64,000 nt of DNA from Streptomyces sp. HmicA12. GTDB taxonomy: Bacteria > Actinomycetota > Actinomycetes > Streptomycetales > Streptomycetaceae. Both the position numbers and the translations under genes were made by a program. This document shows, one piece after another, positions 33,641 to 42,692 of this stretch; within the stretch, counting starts at the first letter, position 1; each line of letters opens with the position of its first letter. The stretch spans positions 149,462-213,461 of the forward strand of contig NZ_KB891805.1 in NCBI RefSeq assembly GCF_000373565.1. Direction: 5' to 3'. The notes under the pieces are model-generated. The model made no database searches. It saw only the letters and a list, made by a program, of their open reading frames with translations, and was not told the origin of the DNA.

Positions 33641-36061
33641 ATGCACGGCACCGGTCAAGCCCCGCAGGGACGCGTGCCGCTGGCTGTGGTCGTCGTCGAC
33701 CAGGCGGGCGGCGTCTCGCACTGGAGCACCGGCGCACGCCGGCTGTTCGGCCCGGCTAGGGAGGACGCGGTGGGGCGGCCCGTCACCGACCTGCTGCCCG
33801 TCTCCGGCGCGCTGCGCGCGGAGCCCGAGGGGTACGACCCGGAGGGCTACGGCACGTACGACAGGATCGGCGACGACCTGGAGCTCTCGCTCGGCGGGCA
33901 GACCGCCTACCCGACGGCGGGGCGGGCCCGGCTCGACGCGACCGGCGGGACCGGTGCCCGCATCGACGTGCTGTGGTGGGCGTATCCGCTGGTCGGGCCC
34001 GGTACCGAGCGGCTGCTCGTGCTGGCCGCCGACGCCCGCGGACTGACCGGCGCCGACGGTGAGGGCAGTGAGCGGATAGCCCCCGGCTTCGCGCTGCACA
34101 CCGACTTCCCCGGTGCCGACGAGCTGGCGCGCGGGCTGCCCGAGATCCTCCCCAGCATGAGCGTGGGGGAGAGCGCCCGGATCGTCTCCCAGGTGCTCGA
34201 ACTCGGCTACCCCGTCATGGAGTTCAGCCGGTACGACCGGGTTCCGGTCACCGCCGACTGGGGTGTCTCGCGGCGCACGGAGCGCAAGGCGCGGCGCGCG
34301 GAGGCGGCGCGGGCCGTCGCGGCGGGGCTGCCCGCCCCGCGCAGGCCGCTCGACGACCTGGCCGAGGACATCGAGTACACGGCGGTGCGCGAGCGCCTGG
34401 AGTTCCTCAACGAGGTGAGCGGGCGCATCGGTTCCTCCCTCGACCTGTCGCGGACGATCGTCGAGGTGAGCCGGGCCGTCGTGCCGCGCTTCACCGACGT
34501 CGCCGGGACCTATCTGCGCGAACAGGTCGTGGCCGGCGAGGGGTTCCCCGAGGGGCCGCCCGACGCCACGACCATGTGGCACCGCGTCGCCCTGGAGCAC
34601 ACCGACGAGCCCGGGCGGTGGGACGACGTCGTGCCGGTCGGCGAGTCCATGCCGTTCCCGGTGCACACCCCGTTCTTCCAGTGCATGACGAGTGGCGACC
34701 CGGTCCTCGTCCCGTACATCTCGCAGGAGATGGGCGACGCGATCGCCTCGCAGTTCGAGAAGCGGGACATCCGGCCGCTGATCACCCACCGCTCGATGCT
34801 CGTCGTCCCGCTGAAGGCGCGCAACGTCGTGCTCGGGTTCATGATTCTCCTGCGCCATCAGGAGCGCCCCGTCTTCAACGACATGGACCGCGTCACCGGC
34901 GCCGAACTCGCCGCGCGGGCGGGCCTCGTGCTCGACAACGCCCGGATGTACACCTACCAGGAGTCCGTCGCCGAGACGCTCCAGGACAGCATGCTGCCGC
35001 ACATCGAACCGCACATGGCCGGCTGCGACATCGCCACCCGGTATCTGCCGGGCACCCTGCTCGGACGGGTCGGCGGCGACTGGTTCGACTCCATCAAGCT
35101 GCCCGGCGCCAGGACCGCGCTCGTCGTCGGTGACGTCATGGGGCACGGGCTCAACTCGGCCGCGATGATGGGCCAGTTGAGGACCGCCGTCCAGACCATG
35201 GCGGGGCTCGACCTGCCGCCTGCCCAACTCCTGCGCAATCTCGACGATTTGGCGCAGCGGCTCGGCGAGCACTACCTCGCCACCTGCCTCTACGCGGTCT
35301 ACGACCCGATCGTCGGCGAGCTGCACCTCGCCAACGCCGGGCACATCCCGCCGGTGATCGTGCGCGCCGCGGACGGCCGCAGCGAACTGCTCGACCTGCC
35401 CACGGGCGCGCCGATCGGCGTGGGCGGCGTGCCCTTCGAGTCGGTGACCGTCCGGGTCGCGCCCGGCGACCGGCTCGTGATGTGCACCGACGGTCTGGTC
35501 GAGGTGCGCGGCGAGGACATCGGCGTGGGACTCGCCACGCTCTGCGAGTCCGCCGCCCACCCGGCCGCGTCCATGGACGACGCCTGCGACACCATCATCC
35601 GCTCCCTCGCGGGCCGCGGCGGCCGAAAGGACGACGTGGCACTCCTCATGGTCCGCATGAGCGGCATCGAGAGCGGCGACGTCGCCCACTGGGAGCTCGC
35701 GCCCACCTCGCGCGAGGTGCCGCGCGCCCGCGCTCTCGTACGCCGACAGCTCGCGGACTGGGGCCTGTCGAGTGTCGAGTACGCCGCCGAGCTGATGGTC
35801 TGCGAACTCGTCACGAACGCCGTGCGGCACGCCCACGCCGGCCCCGTCCAGCTGCGTCTGGTGCGCTCGGGCACGCTGCTGTGCGAGGTCGAGGACGCCG
35901 AGCACACCCTGCCGACGCTGCTCAGCGCGGGCCCGGGTGACGAGTTCGGGCGGGGCCTGCGCGTCGTGGCCCATCTGGCGCGCGAGTGGGGCACGAGCCG
36001 TACCGCGACGGGGAAGACCGTGTGGTTCGAGCTGACGGTGCCGCGCGGCAAGGTTCATTGA
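33641..36061 (+). CDS. PAS-GAF-PP2C (SpoIIE-type) serine phosphatase with C-terminal ATPase domain
   Basis: 806 residues from ATG 33641. An N-terminal PAS-like region (AVVVVDQAGGVSHWSTGARR, ~residues 14-70), a linker, a GAF domain (~250-440), then a SpoIIE-like PP2C phosphatase (~455-660) with metal-binding GRVGGDWFDS, VVGDVMGHGLNSAAMMGQLR, LHLANAGHIPPVIV and CTDGLVE. The C-terminal ~130 residues are an anti-sigma-type histidine-kinase-like ATPase with ELMVCELVTNAVRHAHAG and GRGLRVV. It is a one-protein module for partner-switching control of a sigma factor through an anti-anti-sigma protein; no such partner lies nearby. Cytoplasmic. Confidence 0.92.
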   Translation: MHGTGQAPQGRVPLAVVVVDQAGGVSHWSTGARRLFGPAREDAVGRPVTDLLPVSGALRAEPEGYDPEGYGTYDRIGDDLELSLGGQTAYPTAGRARLDATGGTGARIDVLWWAYPLVGPGTERLLVLAADARGLTGADGEGSERIAPGFALHTDFPGADELARGLPEILPSMSVGESARIVSQVLELGYPVMEFSRYDRVPVTADWGVSRRTERKARRAEAARAVAAGLPAPRRPLDDLAEDIEYTAVRERLEFLNEVSGRIGSSLDLSRTIVEVSRAVVPRFTDVAGTYLREQVVAGEGFPEGPPDATTMWHRVALEHTDEPGRWDDVVPVGESMPFPVHTPFFQCMTSGDPVLVPYISQEMGDAIASQFEKRDIRPLITHRSMLVVPLKARNVVLGFMILLRHQERPVFNDMDRVTGAELAARAGLVLDNARMYTYQESVAETLQDSMLPHIEPHMAGCDIATRYLPGTLLGRVGGDWFDSIKLPGARTALVVGDVMGHGLNSAAMMGQLRTAVQTMAGLDLPPAQLLRNLDDLAQRLGEHYLATCLYAVYDPIVGELHLANAGHIPPVIVRAADGRSELLDLPTGAPIGVGGVPFESVTVRVAPGDRLVMCTDGLVEVRGEDIGVGLATLCESAAHPAASMDDACDTIIRSLAGRGGRKDDVALLMVRMSGIESGDVAHWELAPTSREVPRARALVRRQLADWGLSSVEYAAELMVCELVTNAVRHAHAGPVQLRLVRSGTLLCEVEDAEHTLPTLLSAGPGDEFGRGLRVVAHLAREWGTSRTATGKTVWFELTVPRGKVH

Positions 36062-36165
36062 AACGCGCACGCACGTCGCTTGTGGGGCGCACTCCGGCGC
36101 GGTAGACCGTTCGGACACTTCGGCCGCATGTGCCGTGGTCCGTCGGCGCACCCCTGGGAGGGCCC

Positions 36166-36912
36166 GTGAGCGTGACCGAGCGCTACAAAGAGGCGTGGGA
36201 GGGTTTCTGGGAGGACGCGCCAGAGGGGCCGGGCGGTGTCTTCTGGGACGCCGAACCCGCCCTCACCGCGGGTCTCCATCTCGCCCTTTTTGAGCCGGAG
36301 TTGACGGCAGCCGGGCTTCCCCTGGTCGACCTCGGCTGCGGCAACGGCACCCAGACCCGCTTCCTCGCCGACCGCTGCCGCAGGGTGGTCGGCCTCGACC
36401 TGTCCGGCGCCGCCCTCGACCGCGCCCGCCGGTCCGACCCCGCCGAACAGGCCGACTACCGGCAGGTCGACGCCACGAACGCGGCCCAAGTGAACGCGTT
36501 GCACGCCGAGTTGGGGGACGCGAACGTCTACGTCCGCGGTGTGCTGCACCAGAGCGAGGCCGTGGACCGGCAGGCCCTCGTCGACGCGGTCGCCACGCTC
36601 GTCGGGGAGCGCGGGAGCGGCTTCGTCGTCGAGCTGTCGGAGCGTGCGCGGCCGATCCTGCACGACCTCGCCACGTCCCCGGCCGGACCCCCGCCCAAGC
36701 TCCAGCCGGTCTTCGCGCACGGCATCGCGCCCGCCGAGGTCTCCGACGCGGCGCTGCGCGGGTACGTCACCGAGGCCGGACTCGCCGTCCTCGCCTCGGG
36801 GGAGCTGCCGCTGATCACGACGGAGTTCACGTCCGACGGCACCCGGATCGAGTTGCCGTCCCTGTGGCTGGTGGTGGGGCGCACACCCCGGCAGACGACT
36901 GGCAGCGGGTGA
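36166..36912 (+). CDS. Class I SAM-dependent methyltransferase
   Basis: 248 residues from GTG 36166, 5 nt after GGGAGGG. It has motif I LVDLGCGNGTQTRFLADRC, then VVGLDLSGAALDRARR, and a region DANVYVRGVLHQSEAVDRQA in place of the usual motif IV aromatic. Probably a small-molecule or nonribosomal-type methyltransferase, but the substrate is unknown. It is followed by an iron-box-like site and the enterochelin-esterase-like gene. Confidence 0.85.
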   Translation: MSVTERYKEAWEGFWEDAPEGPGGVFWDAEPALTAGLHLALFEPELTAAGLPLVDLGCGNGTQTRFLADRCRRVVGLDLSGAALDRARRSDPAEQADYRQVDATNAAQVNALHAELGDANVYVRGVLHQSEAVDRQALVDAVATLVGERGSGFVVELSERARPILHDLATSPAGPPPKLQPVFAHGIAPAEVSDAALRGYVTEAGLAVLASGELPLITTEFTSDGTRIELPSLWLVVGRTPRQTTGSG

Positions 36913-36917
36913 TAGGT

Positions 36918-36941
36918 CAGCTAAGGCTAAGCTAAGTAACC
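36918..36941. promoter_or_regulatory. Iron-box-like site (DmdR/IdeR type)
   Basis: Read on the minus strand, TTAGCTTAGCCTTAGCTGA matches 14 of 19 positions of the actinobacterial iron box TTAGGTTAGGCTCACCTAA. CTAAG is repeated at 36921, 36927 and 36932. It lies ~20 bases before the start of the enterochelin-esterase-like gene, where a DmdR1-type repressor would act. Confidence 0.5.
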
Positions 36942-36958
36942 TCGGAAGGTGGTGGGCG

Positions 36959-38299
36959 ATGGGCACGCCCCTGGTCGCGTCCGACCTCTCCTGGGTGGCG
37001 GACCCGGTCCGGCCGCGCCCGGCCGTCGGCGCCCGCGTCGCACGCCTCCTCGACGACCTGGCGCATCCCGACGGGGCCGACGAGGCCCGCCGCGCCGAAC
37101 TCGTCGACGGCTTCTGGGGCGGTGTCGCCCGGCTCGGCGCTCCGCTCGGAGCCCGTCGAGGGCGAGCCCGGCTACCGCACCCTCACGTTCCCGTACCGCG
37201 GGCACCGGGCGACCCGGCACGTCCTGCTGTTCAGCAACCGCCTCGTCGACCGCGCCCGCCTCGCCGACGCCCTGCTGCACCACATCCCCGGCACCGGCAT
37301 CTGGCACCTCGGTTTCCGGCTGCGGGCCGATCACCGCGGCGCCTACCGGATCGCCGCCGACGTCTCGGTGGGCCGCCCACCGACCCCGACCGGCTCCAGC
37401 GGTTCCTGCGCACGCTCCAGCGGTACGCCGGGCCCGACCCGCTCAACCCCCGCACCATTCCCACGCGTTGGGGCGGCCCCGACTGCTCCGTCTTCGCACT
37501 GCCGGACGCTCCGGCGCGGCGCTGGGAGGGCCGCACGCGCCAGGTCCCGCGCGGCGGCGTCGAACGGCACCGCCTGGACAGCCCCGCGCTGGGCGCCGAA
37601 CGCGACGTGTGGGTGTACCTGCCGCCCGGGCCCGGCCACCGCGACCTGCCCGTCGTCGTCCCTGGTGACGGCGGCATGTGGTTCGGCGGCGACGGCACGG
37701 GCCTCGCCGACTCCCTGGACCGGCTGATCGCCGACGGCACCCTGCCGCCGCTGATCGTGCTCGCCCCCGACTCCGTCGACAACGCCACGCGCTGGCGCGA
37801 GATGGGCGCTCGCGACCCCTACGTCACCTTCCTCGCCGACGACCTGCTGCCCTGGGCCGCGGGGCGCTGGCCGCTCACCACCGACCCGCGCCGCACCGTC
37901 GTCGCCGGGCAGAGCCTCGGCGGACTCACCGCCCTGTACGCGGGCCTGGTGCGGGCCGAACGCTTCGGCAACGTCCTCGCGCAGTCCCCGTCCCTGTGGT
38001 GGCACCCCGATCTCCGACCGGCGACGGCGTGCCGCAGACCCCCGGTCGTCGGCGTACCGTGGCTGGTGCGGTGCTACGCCGAGGCCGCGCCCCGCGACCT
38101 CACGGTCCACATGGACGTAGGGCCGCACGAGGGTCCGACGGTCGGGTACTGCCGCGCGCTGCACGAGACGCTGCGGCCGGCCGGGCGGCGGGTGACGCTG
38201 GAGGAGTTCAACGGCGGTCACGACTATGCCTGTTGGCACGGCGCACTCGTCGACGCGCTGGTGCGGATGCTCGCCTCCTGGTCGCGCGTACGCTCCTGA
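36959..38299 (+). CDS. Enterochelin-esterase-like alpha/beta hydrolase with an internal frameshifted segment
   Basis: 446 residues from ATG 36959 after GGAAGGTGG. The end is a good esterase: VVVPGDGGMWFGGDG, nucleophile elbow GQSLGGLTAL (Ser), and catalytic His in EFNGGHDYACWHGALVDALV. The N-terminal ~60 residues and ~150 onward match an Fes/esterase_D layout. Residues ~61-140, however, are Arg/Pro-rich nonsense. The shadow frame over 37145-37370 instead gives a sensible SEPVEGEPGYRTLTFPYRGH and LLFSNRLVDRARLADALLHH. So there are two compensating shifts, one near 37130-37147 and one near 37365-37380. The protein may be inactive, or these are two sequencing errors. The expected role is cytoplasmic release of iron from catechol siderophores. 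Confidence 0.75.
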   Translation: MGTPLVASDLSWVADPVRPRPAVGARVARLLDDLAHPDGADEARRAELVDGFWGGVARLGAPLGARRGRARLPHPHVPVPRAPGDPARPAVQQPPRRPRPPRRRPAAPHPRHRHLAPRFPAAGRSPRRLPDRRRRLGGPPTDPDRLQRFLRTLQRYAGPDPLNPRTIPTRWGGPDCSVFALPDAPARRWEGRTRQVPRGGVERHRLDSPALGAERDVWVYLPPGPGHRDLPVVVPGDGGMWFGGDGTGLADSLDRLIADGTLPPLIVLAPDSVDNATRWREMGARDPYVTFLADDLLPWAAGRWPLTTDPRRTVVAGQSLGGLTALYAGLVRAERFGNVLAQSPSLWWHPDLRPATACRRPPVVGVPWLVRCYAEAAPRDLTVHMDVGPHEGPTVGYCRALHETLRPAGRRVTLEEFNGGHDYACWHGALVDALVRMLASWSRVRS

Positions 38300-38400
38300 C
38301 TAGGGCGAACTGCTCTGTATGGGTACGACATTGGTCTACGCCACTGAGAGTTATCCACAGGCCTGGTGAGGCGTGCCCGGATCCGCGTACGGTGCAGGGC

Positions 38401-39234
38401 ATGAAGATCCTCATCAGCGCCGACATGGAGGGCGCCACGGGTGTGACCTGGCCCGCGGACGTCCTGCCGGGCACCCCGCAGTGGGAGCGCTGCCGCTCGA
38501 TGTTCACCTCGGACGTGAACGCGGCGGTGCTCGGTTTCTTCGACGGCGGCGCCGACGAGGTGCTCATCAACGAAGCGCACTGGACGATGCGCAATCTGCT
38601 GCTGGAGCAGTTGGACGAGCGCGTCGAGATGCTCACCGGCCGTCACAAGTCGCTCTCCATGGTGGAGGGTGTCCAGCACGGTGACGTGGACGGCATCGCG
38701 TTCATCGGCTACCACGCGGGCGCCGGAATGGAGGGCGTCCTCGCCCACACCTACCTGGCGAACCAGATCACGGGCGTGTGGGTGAACGACGTGCGTGCGA
38801 GCGAGGGCCTGCTGAACGCGCACGTGGTGGCCGAGTACGGCGTCCCCGTCGTCCTGGTCACCGGCGACGACCACGCGTGCGACGACGCGCTCGGGTACGC
38901 GCCGGAGGCCCGCAAGGTCGCCGTCAAGGACCACGTCTCCCGGTACGCGGCCGTGTGCCGCACCCCCGCCCGTACGGCCGCCGACATCAGGGCCGCCGCC
39001 AAGGACGCCGCGTCGATCGCGGTGCGCCACGAGCCGGTGCGGGGCGGCCCGTTCACCGTGGAGGTCGAGTTCGACGCCGAGCACCTCGCGATGGCGTCGA
39101 CCGTCGTGCCCGGCGTGGAGCGCGTCGGCGAGCGCAGGATCTCCTACACGCACGAGACCATGTACGAGGGCATCCGCACCTTCAAGGCGGTCACCACGAT
39201 CGCCTCGGCCGCGGTGGAGGAACAGTATGGCTGA
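38401..39234 (+). CDS. M55-family D-aminopeptidase (DppA-like)
   Basis: 277 residues from ATG 38401. The N-terminal KILISADMEGATGVTWPAD carries the S-x-D-x-E-G metal motif of M55. The internal GIAFIGYHAGAGMEGVLAHT has the two further histidine ligands, and VLVTGDDHACDDALGYAP follows. Family members are zinc D-stereospecific aminopeptidases that cleave D-Ala dipeptides. First gene of a four-peptidase operon; overlaps the M20 gene by 8 nt. A TTATCCACA sequence precedes it (38351-38359), probably by chance. Confidence 0.92.
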   Translation: MKILISADMEGATGVTWPADVLPGTPQWERCRSMFTSDVNAAVLGFFDGGADEVLINEAHWTMRNLLLEQLDERVEMLTGRHKSLSMVEGVQHGDVDGIAFIGYHAGAGMEGVLAHTYLANQITGVWVNDVRASEGLLNAHVVAEYGVPVVLVTGDDHACDDALGYAPEARKVAVKDHVSRYAAVCRTPARTAADIRAAAKDAASIAVRHEPVRGGPFTVEVEFDAEHLAMASTVVPGVERVGERRISYTHETMYEGIRTFKAVTTIASAAVEEQYG

Positions 39235-40573
39235 GCAGCAGCTGATGGAGACGGCGACGGTGGACCGGCAGGCCCTCGACGAGGTCGTGACCTTCACCTC
39301 CGAGCTGATCCGCATCGACACCACGAACCGTGGCGGCGGCGACTGCCAGGAGCGCCCCGCCGCCGAGTACGCGGCCGCCAAACTCGCCGAGGCGGGCCTG
39401 AACCCGACGATCCTTGAGCGCACGCCGGGCCGCGGCAATGTCGTCGCCCGCATCGAGGGCACCGACCCCACCGCCGAAGCCCTCCTGGTCCACGGCCACC
39501 TGGACGTCGTACCGGCCGAGGCGGCCGACTGGAGCGTGCACCCGTTCTCCGGCGAGGTCCGCGACGGGGTGGTGTGGGGCCGCGGCGCGGTCGACATGAA
39601 GAACATGGACGCGATGATCCTCGCGACCGTGCGGCAGTGGGCCCGCGTCGGGTTCCGGCCGCGGCGCGACATCGTCATTGCCTTCACCGCCGACGAGGAG
39701 GCCAGCGCCGAGGACGGCTCCGGGTTCCTCGCCGACCGGCACGCCGACCTCTTCGAGGGCTGCACCGAAGGCATCAGCGAGTCCGGCGCCTTCACCTTCC
39801 ACGACGGCCGGGGCGGGCAGCTCTACCCGATCGCGGCGGGGGAGCGCGGCACCGGCTGGCTCAAGCTCACCGCGCGCGGCAGGGCCGGCCACGGCTCCAA
39901 GGTGAACCGGGCCAACGCGGTCTCGCGGCTCGCCTCCGCCGTCGCCCGCATCGGCGACCACGAATGGCCGCTGCGCCTCACCCCCACCGTGCGCGCCGCG
40001 CTGGCCGAGATGGCGACGGTGTACGGCATCGAGGCCGATGTGGACGCCGCGGACTTCGACGCCGACGCGCTGCTCACCGCGCTCGGCCCGGCCGCCGACC
40101 TCGTCGCCCCGACCGTGCGCAACAGCTCCAACCCGACGATGCTGTCCGCCGGTTACAAGATCAACGTGATCCCGGGCGAGGCCACCGCGCACATCGACGG
40201 CCGCTATCTGCCGGGCACCGAGGACGAGTTCAAGGCCACGCTCGACGCGCTGACCGGGCCGGACGTCGACTGGGAGTACCACCACCGCGAGGTCGCGCTG
40301 CAGGCGCCGGTCGACTCGCCGACGTTCGCCAGGATGCGGGCCGCCGTCGAGGAGTTCGCTCCCGAAGGGCATGTCGTCCCGTACTGCATGTCGGGCGGCA
40401 CCGACGCCAAGCAGTTCTCCCGGCTCGGCATCACCGGCTACGGCTTCGCGCCGCTCAAGCTCCCCGAGGGCTTCGACTACCAGGCGCTCTTCCACGGCGT
40501 CGACGAGCGCGTTCCGGTGGAGGCGCTGCACTTCGGAGTGCGGGTCCTCGACCGCTTCCTGCGCACGGCCTGA
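39227..40573 (+). CDS. M20-family metallopeptidase (dipeptidase/carboxypeptidase)
   Basis: 448 residues from ATG 39227. ALLVHGHLDVVPAEAADW and RGAVDMKNMDAMI provide metal-binding His and Asp; IAFTADEEASAEDGSGFLA provides the catalytic and metal Glu pair. An insertion dimerisation domain spans ~residues 215-340. The fourth ligand region is MSGGTDAKQFSRLGITGYGF and the last is ALFHGVDERVPVEAL. It follows DppA by an overlap, so it probably acts on the same peptides. Confidence 0.92.
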   Translation: MAEQQLMETATVDRQALDEVVTFTSELIRIDTTNRGGGDCQERPAAEYAAAKLAEAGLNPTILERTPGRGNVVARIEGTDPTAEALLVHGHLDVVPAEAADWSVHPFSGEVRDGVVWGRGAVDMKNMDAMILATVRQWARVGFRPRRDIVIAFTADEEASAEDGSGFLADRHADLFEGCTEGISESGAFTFHDGRGGQLYPIAAGERGTGWLKLTARGRAGHGSKVNRANAVSRLASAVARIGDHEWPLRLTPTVRAALAEMATVYGIEADVDAADFDADALLTALGPAADLVAPTVRNSSNPTMLSAGYKINVIPGEATAHIDGRYLPGTEDEFKATLDALTGPDVDWEYHHREVALQAPVDSPTFARMRAAVEEFAPEGHVVPYCMSGGTDAKQFSRLGITGYGFAPLKLPEGFDYQALFHGVDERVPVEALHFGVRVLDRFLRTA

Positions 40574-40601
40574 GCTCGAACAGAAGACGGACTAGGAAAA
40601 C

Positions 40602-42692
40602 ATGGCGGACGCGAAGAACATGGGGGCCTCAGAACACATGGGGGGCGGGGACATGGTGCACACCCAGGCGTACGGCTCCTGGCCGTCACCGATAGACGCC
40701 GAACTGGCCGCCGCGCACGACGGACAGCCCGAATACGTGGGGTTCGTCGGCGACGAGGCCTGGTGGACCGAGCCCCGGCCCGCCGAGGGCGGCCGCAGAG
40801 CGCTCGTGCGGCGCAGGCCCGACGGCACCGAGCGGTCGGTGCTGCCCGAGCCGTGGAACGTGCGCAGCCGCGTCATCGAGTACGGCGGCCGCCCCTGGAC
40901 CGGCGCAGAGCGGCCCGAGGGACCGCTGCTCGCCTTCGTGAACTTCACCGACCAGCGGCTGTACGCGTACGAGCCCGACGCCCCGGAGCGTGCACCGCGC
41001 CCGCTCACCCCCGTGTCCGGCGTCGGCGGCGGTCTGCGCTGGGCCGACCCGCAGCTCCACCTCGACCGGGGCGAGGTGTGGTGCGTCCTGGAGGAGTTCA
41101 CCGGCGAGGGCGCGGGGGACGTACGGCGCGTGGTCGCCGCCGTGCCGCTCGACGGCTCGGCCGCCGAGGACCGCGCCGCGGTGCGTGAACTGACCGACGA
41201 CACCCACCGGTTCGTCACCGGCGCCCGCCTCTCGCCCGACGGACGGCACGCCGCCTGGATCGCCTGGGACCACCCGCGAATGCCGTGGGACGGCACGGAA
41301 CTGCTGCTCGCCGATGTCGCCGACGACGGCACGTTCGGCCCGGCCAGAACCGTGGCCGGCGGTCCCGACGTGTCCGTCTGCCAGGTCGAGTGGGCCCCCG
41401 ACGGGGCGCTGCTCTACTCCGGCGACCGCAGCGGCTGGTGGAACCTGTACCGGATGGAGATCGCGTTCGGGGCCGCGCCCGGCGCCGCCCCGGGCGCCGG
41501 CGTACTCCCCGCCCTGCTCTCCCGCACGCAGGCCCTGTGCCCGCGCGAGGAGGAGTTCGGCGGTCCGCTCTGGAAGATCGGGCTGAGCTGGTTCAAGCCC
41601 CTCGCGGGGGGCCTGATCGCCGTCGTGCACGGTGTCGGCGCCACCTCGCTCGGCATCCTCGACCCGGAGACCGGGGAGGTCGTCGACACCGCGGGGCCCT
41701 GGACCGCGTGGGCGTCCTCGCTCGCCGTCCACGGCACCCGTGTCGTGGGCGTCGCAGCGAGCCCGCGCACCGCGCCCGAGGTCGTCGAGCTGGACACCAG
41801 CACCGGACGCACCCGCGTGATCGGCGCGGCCCACACCGACCCCGTCGACCCCGCTCACTACCCCGAGCCGCAGATCCGCACCTTCAGCGGACCCGAGGGC
41901 CGGGACATCCACGCCCACATCTACCCGCCGCACAACCCCACCCACAGCGCTCCCGACGACGAGCTCCCGCCCTACGTCGTCTGGGCACACGGCGGCCCCA
42001 CCGGCCACGCATCCCTCGTCCTCGATCTGGAGATCGCCTACTTCACCTCGCGCGGCATCGGTGTCGCCGAGGTCAACTACGGCGGCTCGACCGGCTACGG
42101 GCGCGCGTACCGCAACCGGTTGCGCGAGCAGTGGGGCGTGGTGGACGTCGAGGACTGCGCGGCCGTCGCGCTCGCCCTCGCCGACGAGGGCACCGCCGAC
42201 CGGGCCCGGCTCGCCATCCGCGGCGGCAGCGCGGGCGGCTGGACCAGCGCGGCGTCCCTGACCAGCACGGACGTCTACGCCTGCGGCACCATCATCTATC
42301 CGATCCTGGACCTCACCGGCTGGGCCGAGGGCGAGACCCACGACTTCGAGTCCCAGTACCTGGAGTCACTGGTGGGCCCGCTCGCCGAGGTGCCCGCACG
42401 GTACGCGGAGCGCTCACCGTCCGAGCACGCCGACCGGCTCACCGTTCCCTTCCTGCTCCTCCAGGGGCTCGACGACGTGATCTGCCCGCCGGTCCAGTGC
42501 GAGCGGTTCCTCGCCCGGATGGAGAGCGAGGGGCGCCGCGTCCCGCACGCGTACATCGCCTTCGAGGGGGAGGGTCACGGGTTCCGCCGGGCCGACACCA
42601 TGGTCCGCGCCCTGGAGGCCGAACTCTCCCTGTACGCCCAGGTGTTCGGCCTGCACCCGACCGGTGTCCCGGCCCTGGAGCTCGGCAAGTGA
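40602..42692 (+). CDS. S9-family prolyl-oligopeptidase-type aminopeptidase
   Basis: 696 residues from ATG 40602, 28 nt past the M20 gene. The first ~430 residues form a beta-propeller (no signal peptide, so cytoplasmic). The C-terminal hydrolase has the oxyanion region PPYVVWAHGGPTGHASLVLD, nucleophile elbow AIRGGSAGGWTSAASL, Asp in LLLQGLDDVICPPVQC and His in AFEGEGHGFRRADTM. Acylaminoacyl- or dipeptidyl-peptidase specificity cannot be fixed. Cotranscribed with three other peptidase genes. The first ~16 residues, rich in Gly and Met, may not be translated: ATG 40653 (MVHTQAYGSW) is another start. Confidence 0.9.
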   Translation: MADAKNMGASEHMGGGDMVHTQAYGSWPSPIDAELAAAHDGQPEYVGFVGDEAWWTEPRPAEGGRRALVRRRPDGTERSVLPEPWNVRSRVIEYGGRPWTGAERPEGPLLAFVNFTDQRLYAYEPDAPERAPRPLTPVSGVGGGLRWADPQLHLDRGEVWCVLEEFTGEGAGDVRRVVAAVPLDGSAAEDRAAVRELTDDTHRFVTGARLSPDGRHAAWIAWDHPRMPWDGTELLLADVADDGTFGPARTVAGGPDVSVCQVEWAPDGALLYSGDRSGWWNLYRMEIAFGAAPGAAPGAGVLPALLSRTQALCPREEEFGGPLWKIGLSWFKPLAGGLIAVVHGVGATSLGILDPETGEVVDTAGPWTAWASSLAVHGTRVVGVAASPRTAPEVVELDTSTGRTRVIGAAHTDPVDPAHYPEPQIRTFSGPEGRDIHAHIYPPHNPTHSAPDDELPPYVVWAHGGPTGHASLVLDLEIAYFTSRGIGVAEVNYGGSTGYGRAYRNRLREQWGVVDVEDCAAVALALADEGTADRARLAIRGGSAGGWTSAASLTSTDVYACGTIIYPILDLTGWAEGETHDFESQYLESLVGPLAEVPARYAERSPSEHADRLTVPFLLLQGLDDVICPPVQCERFLARMESEGRRVPHAYIAFEGEGHGFRRADTMVRALEAELSLYAQVFGLHPTGVPALELGK

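Noticed and set aside
38351..38359. TTATCCACA, a perfect E. coli DnaA box
   Set aside because: Only one copy. Streptomyces favours TTGTCCACA and an origin needs many. Chance match.
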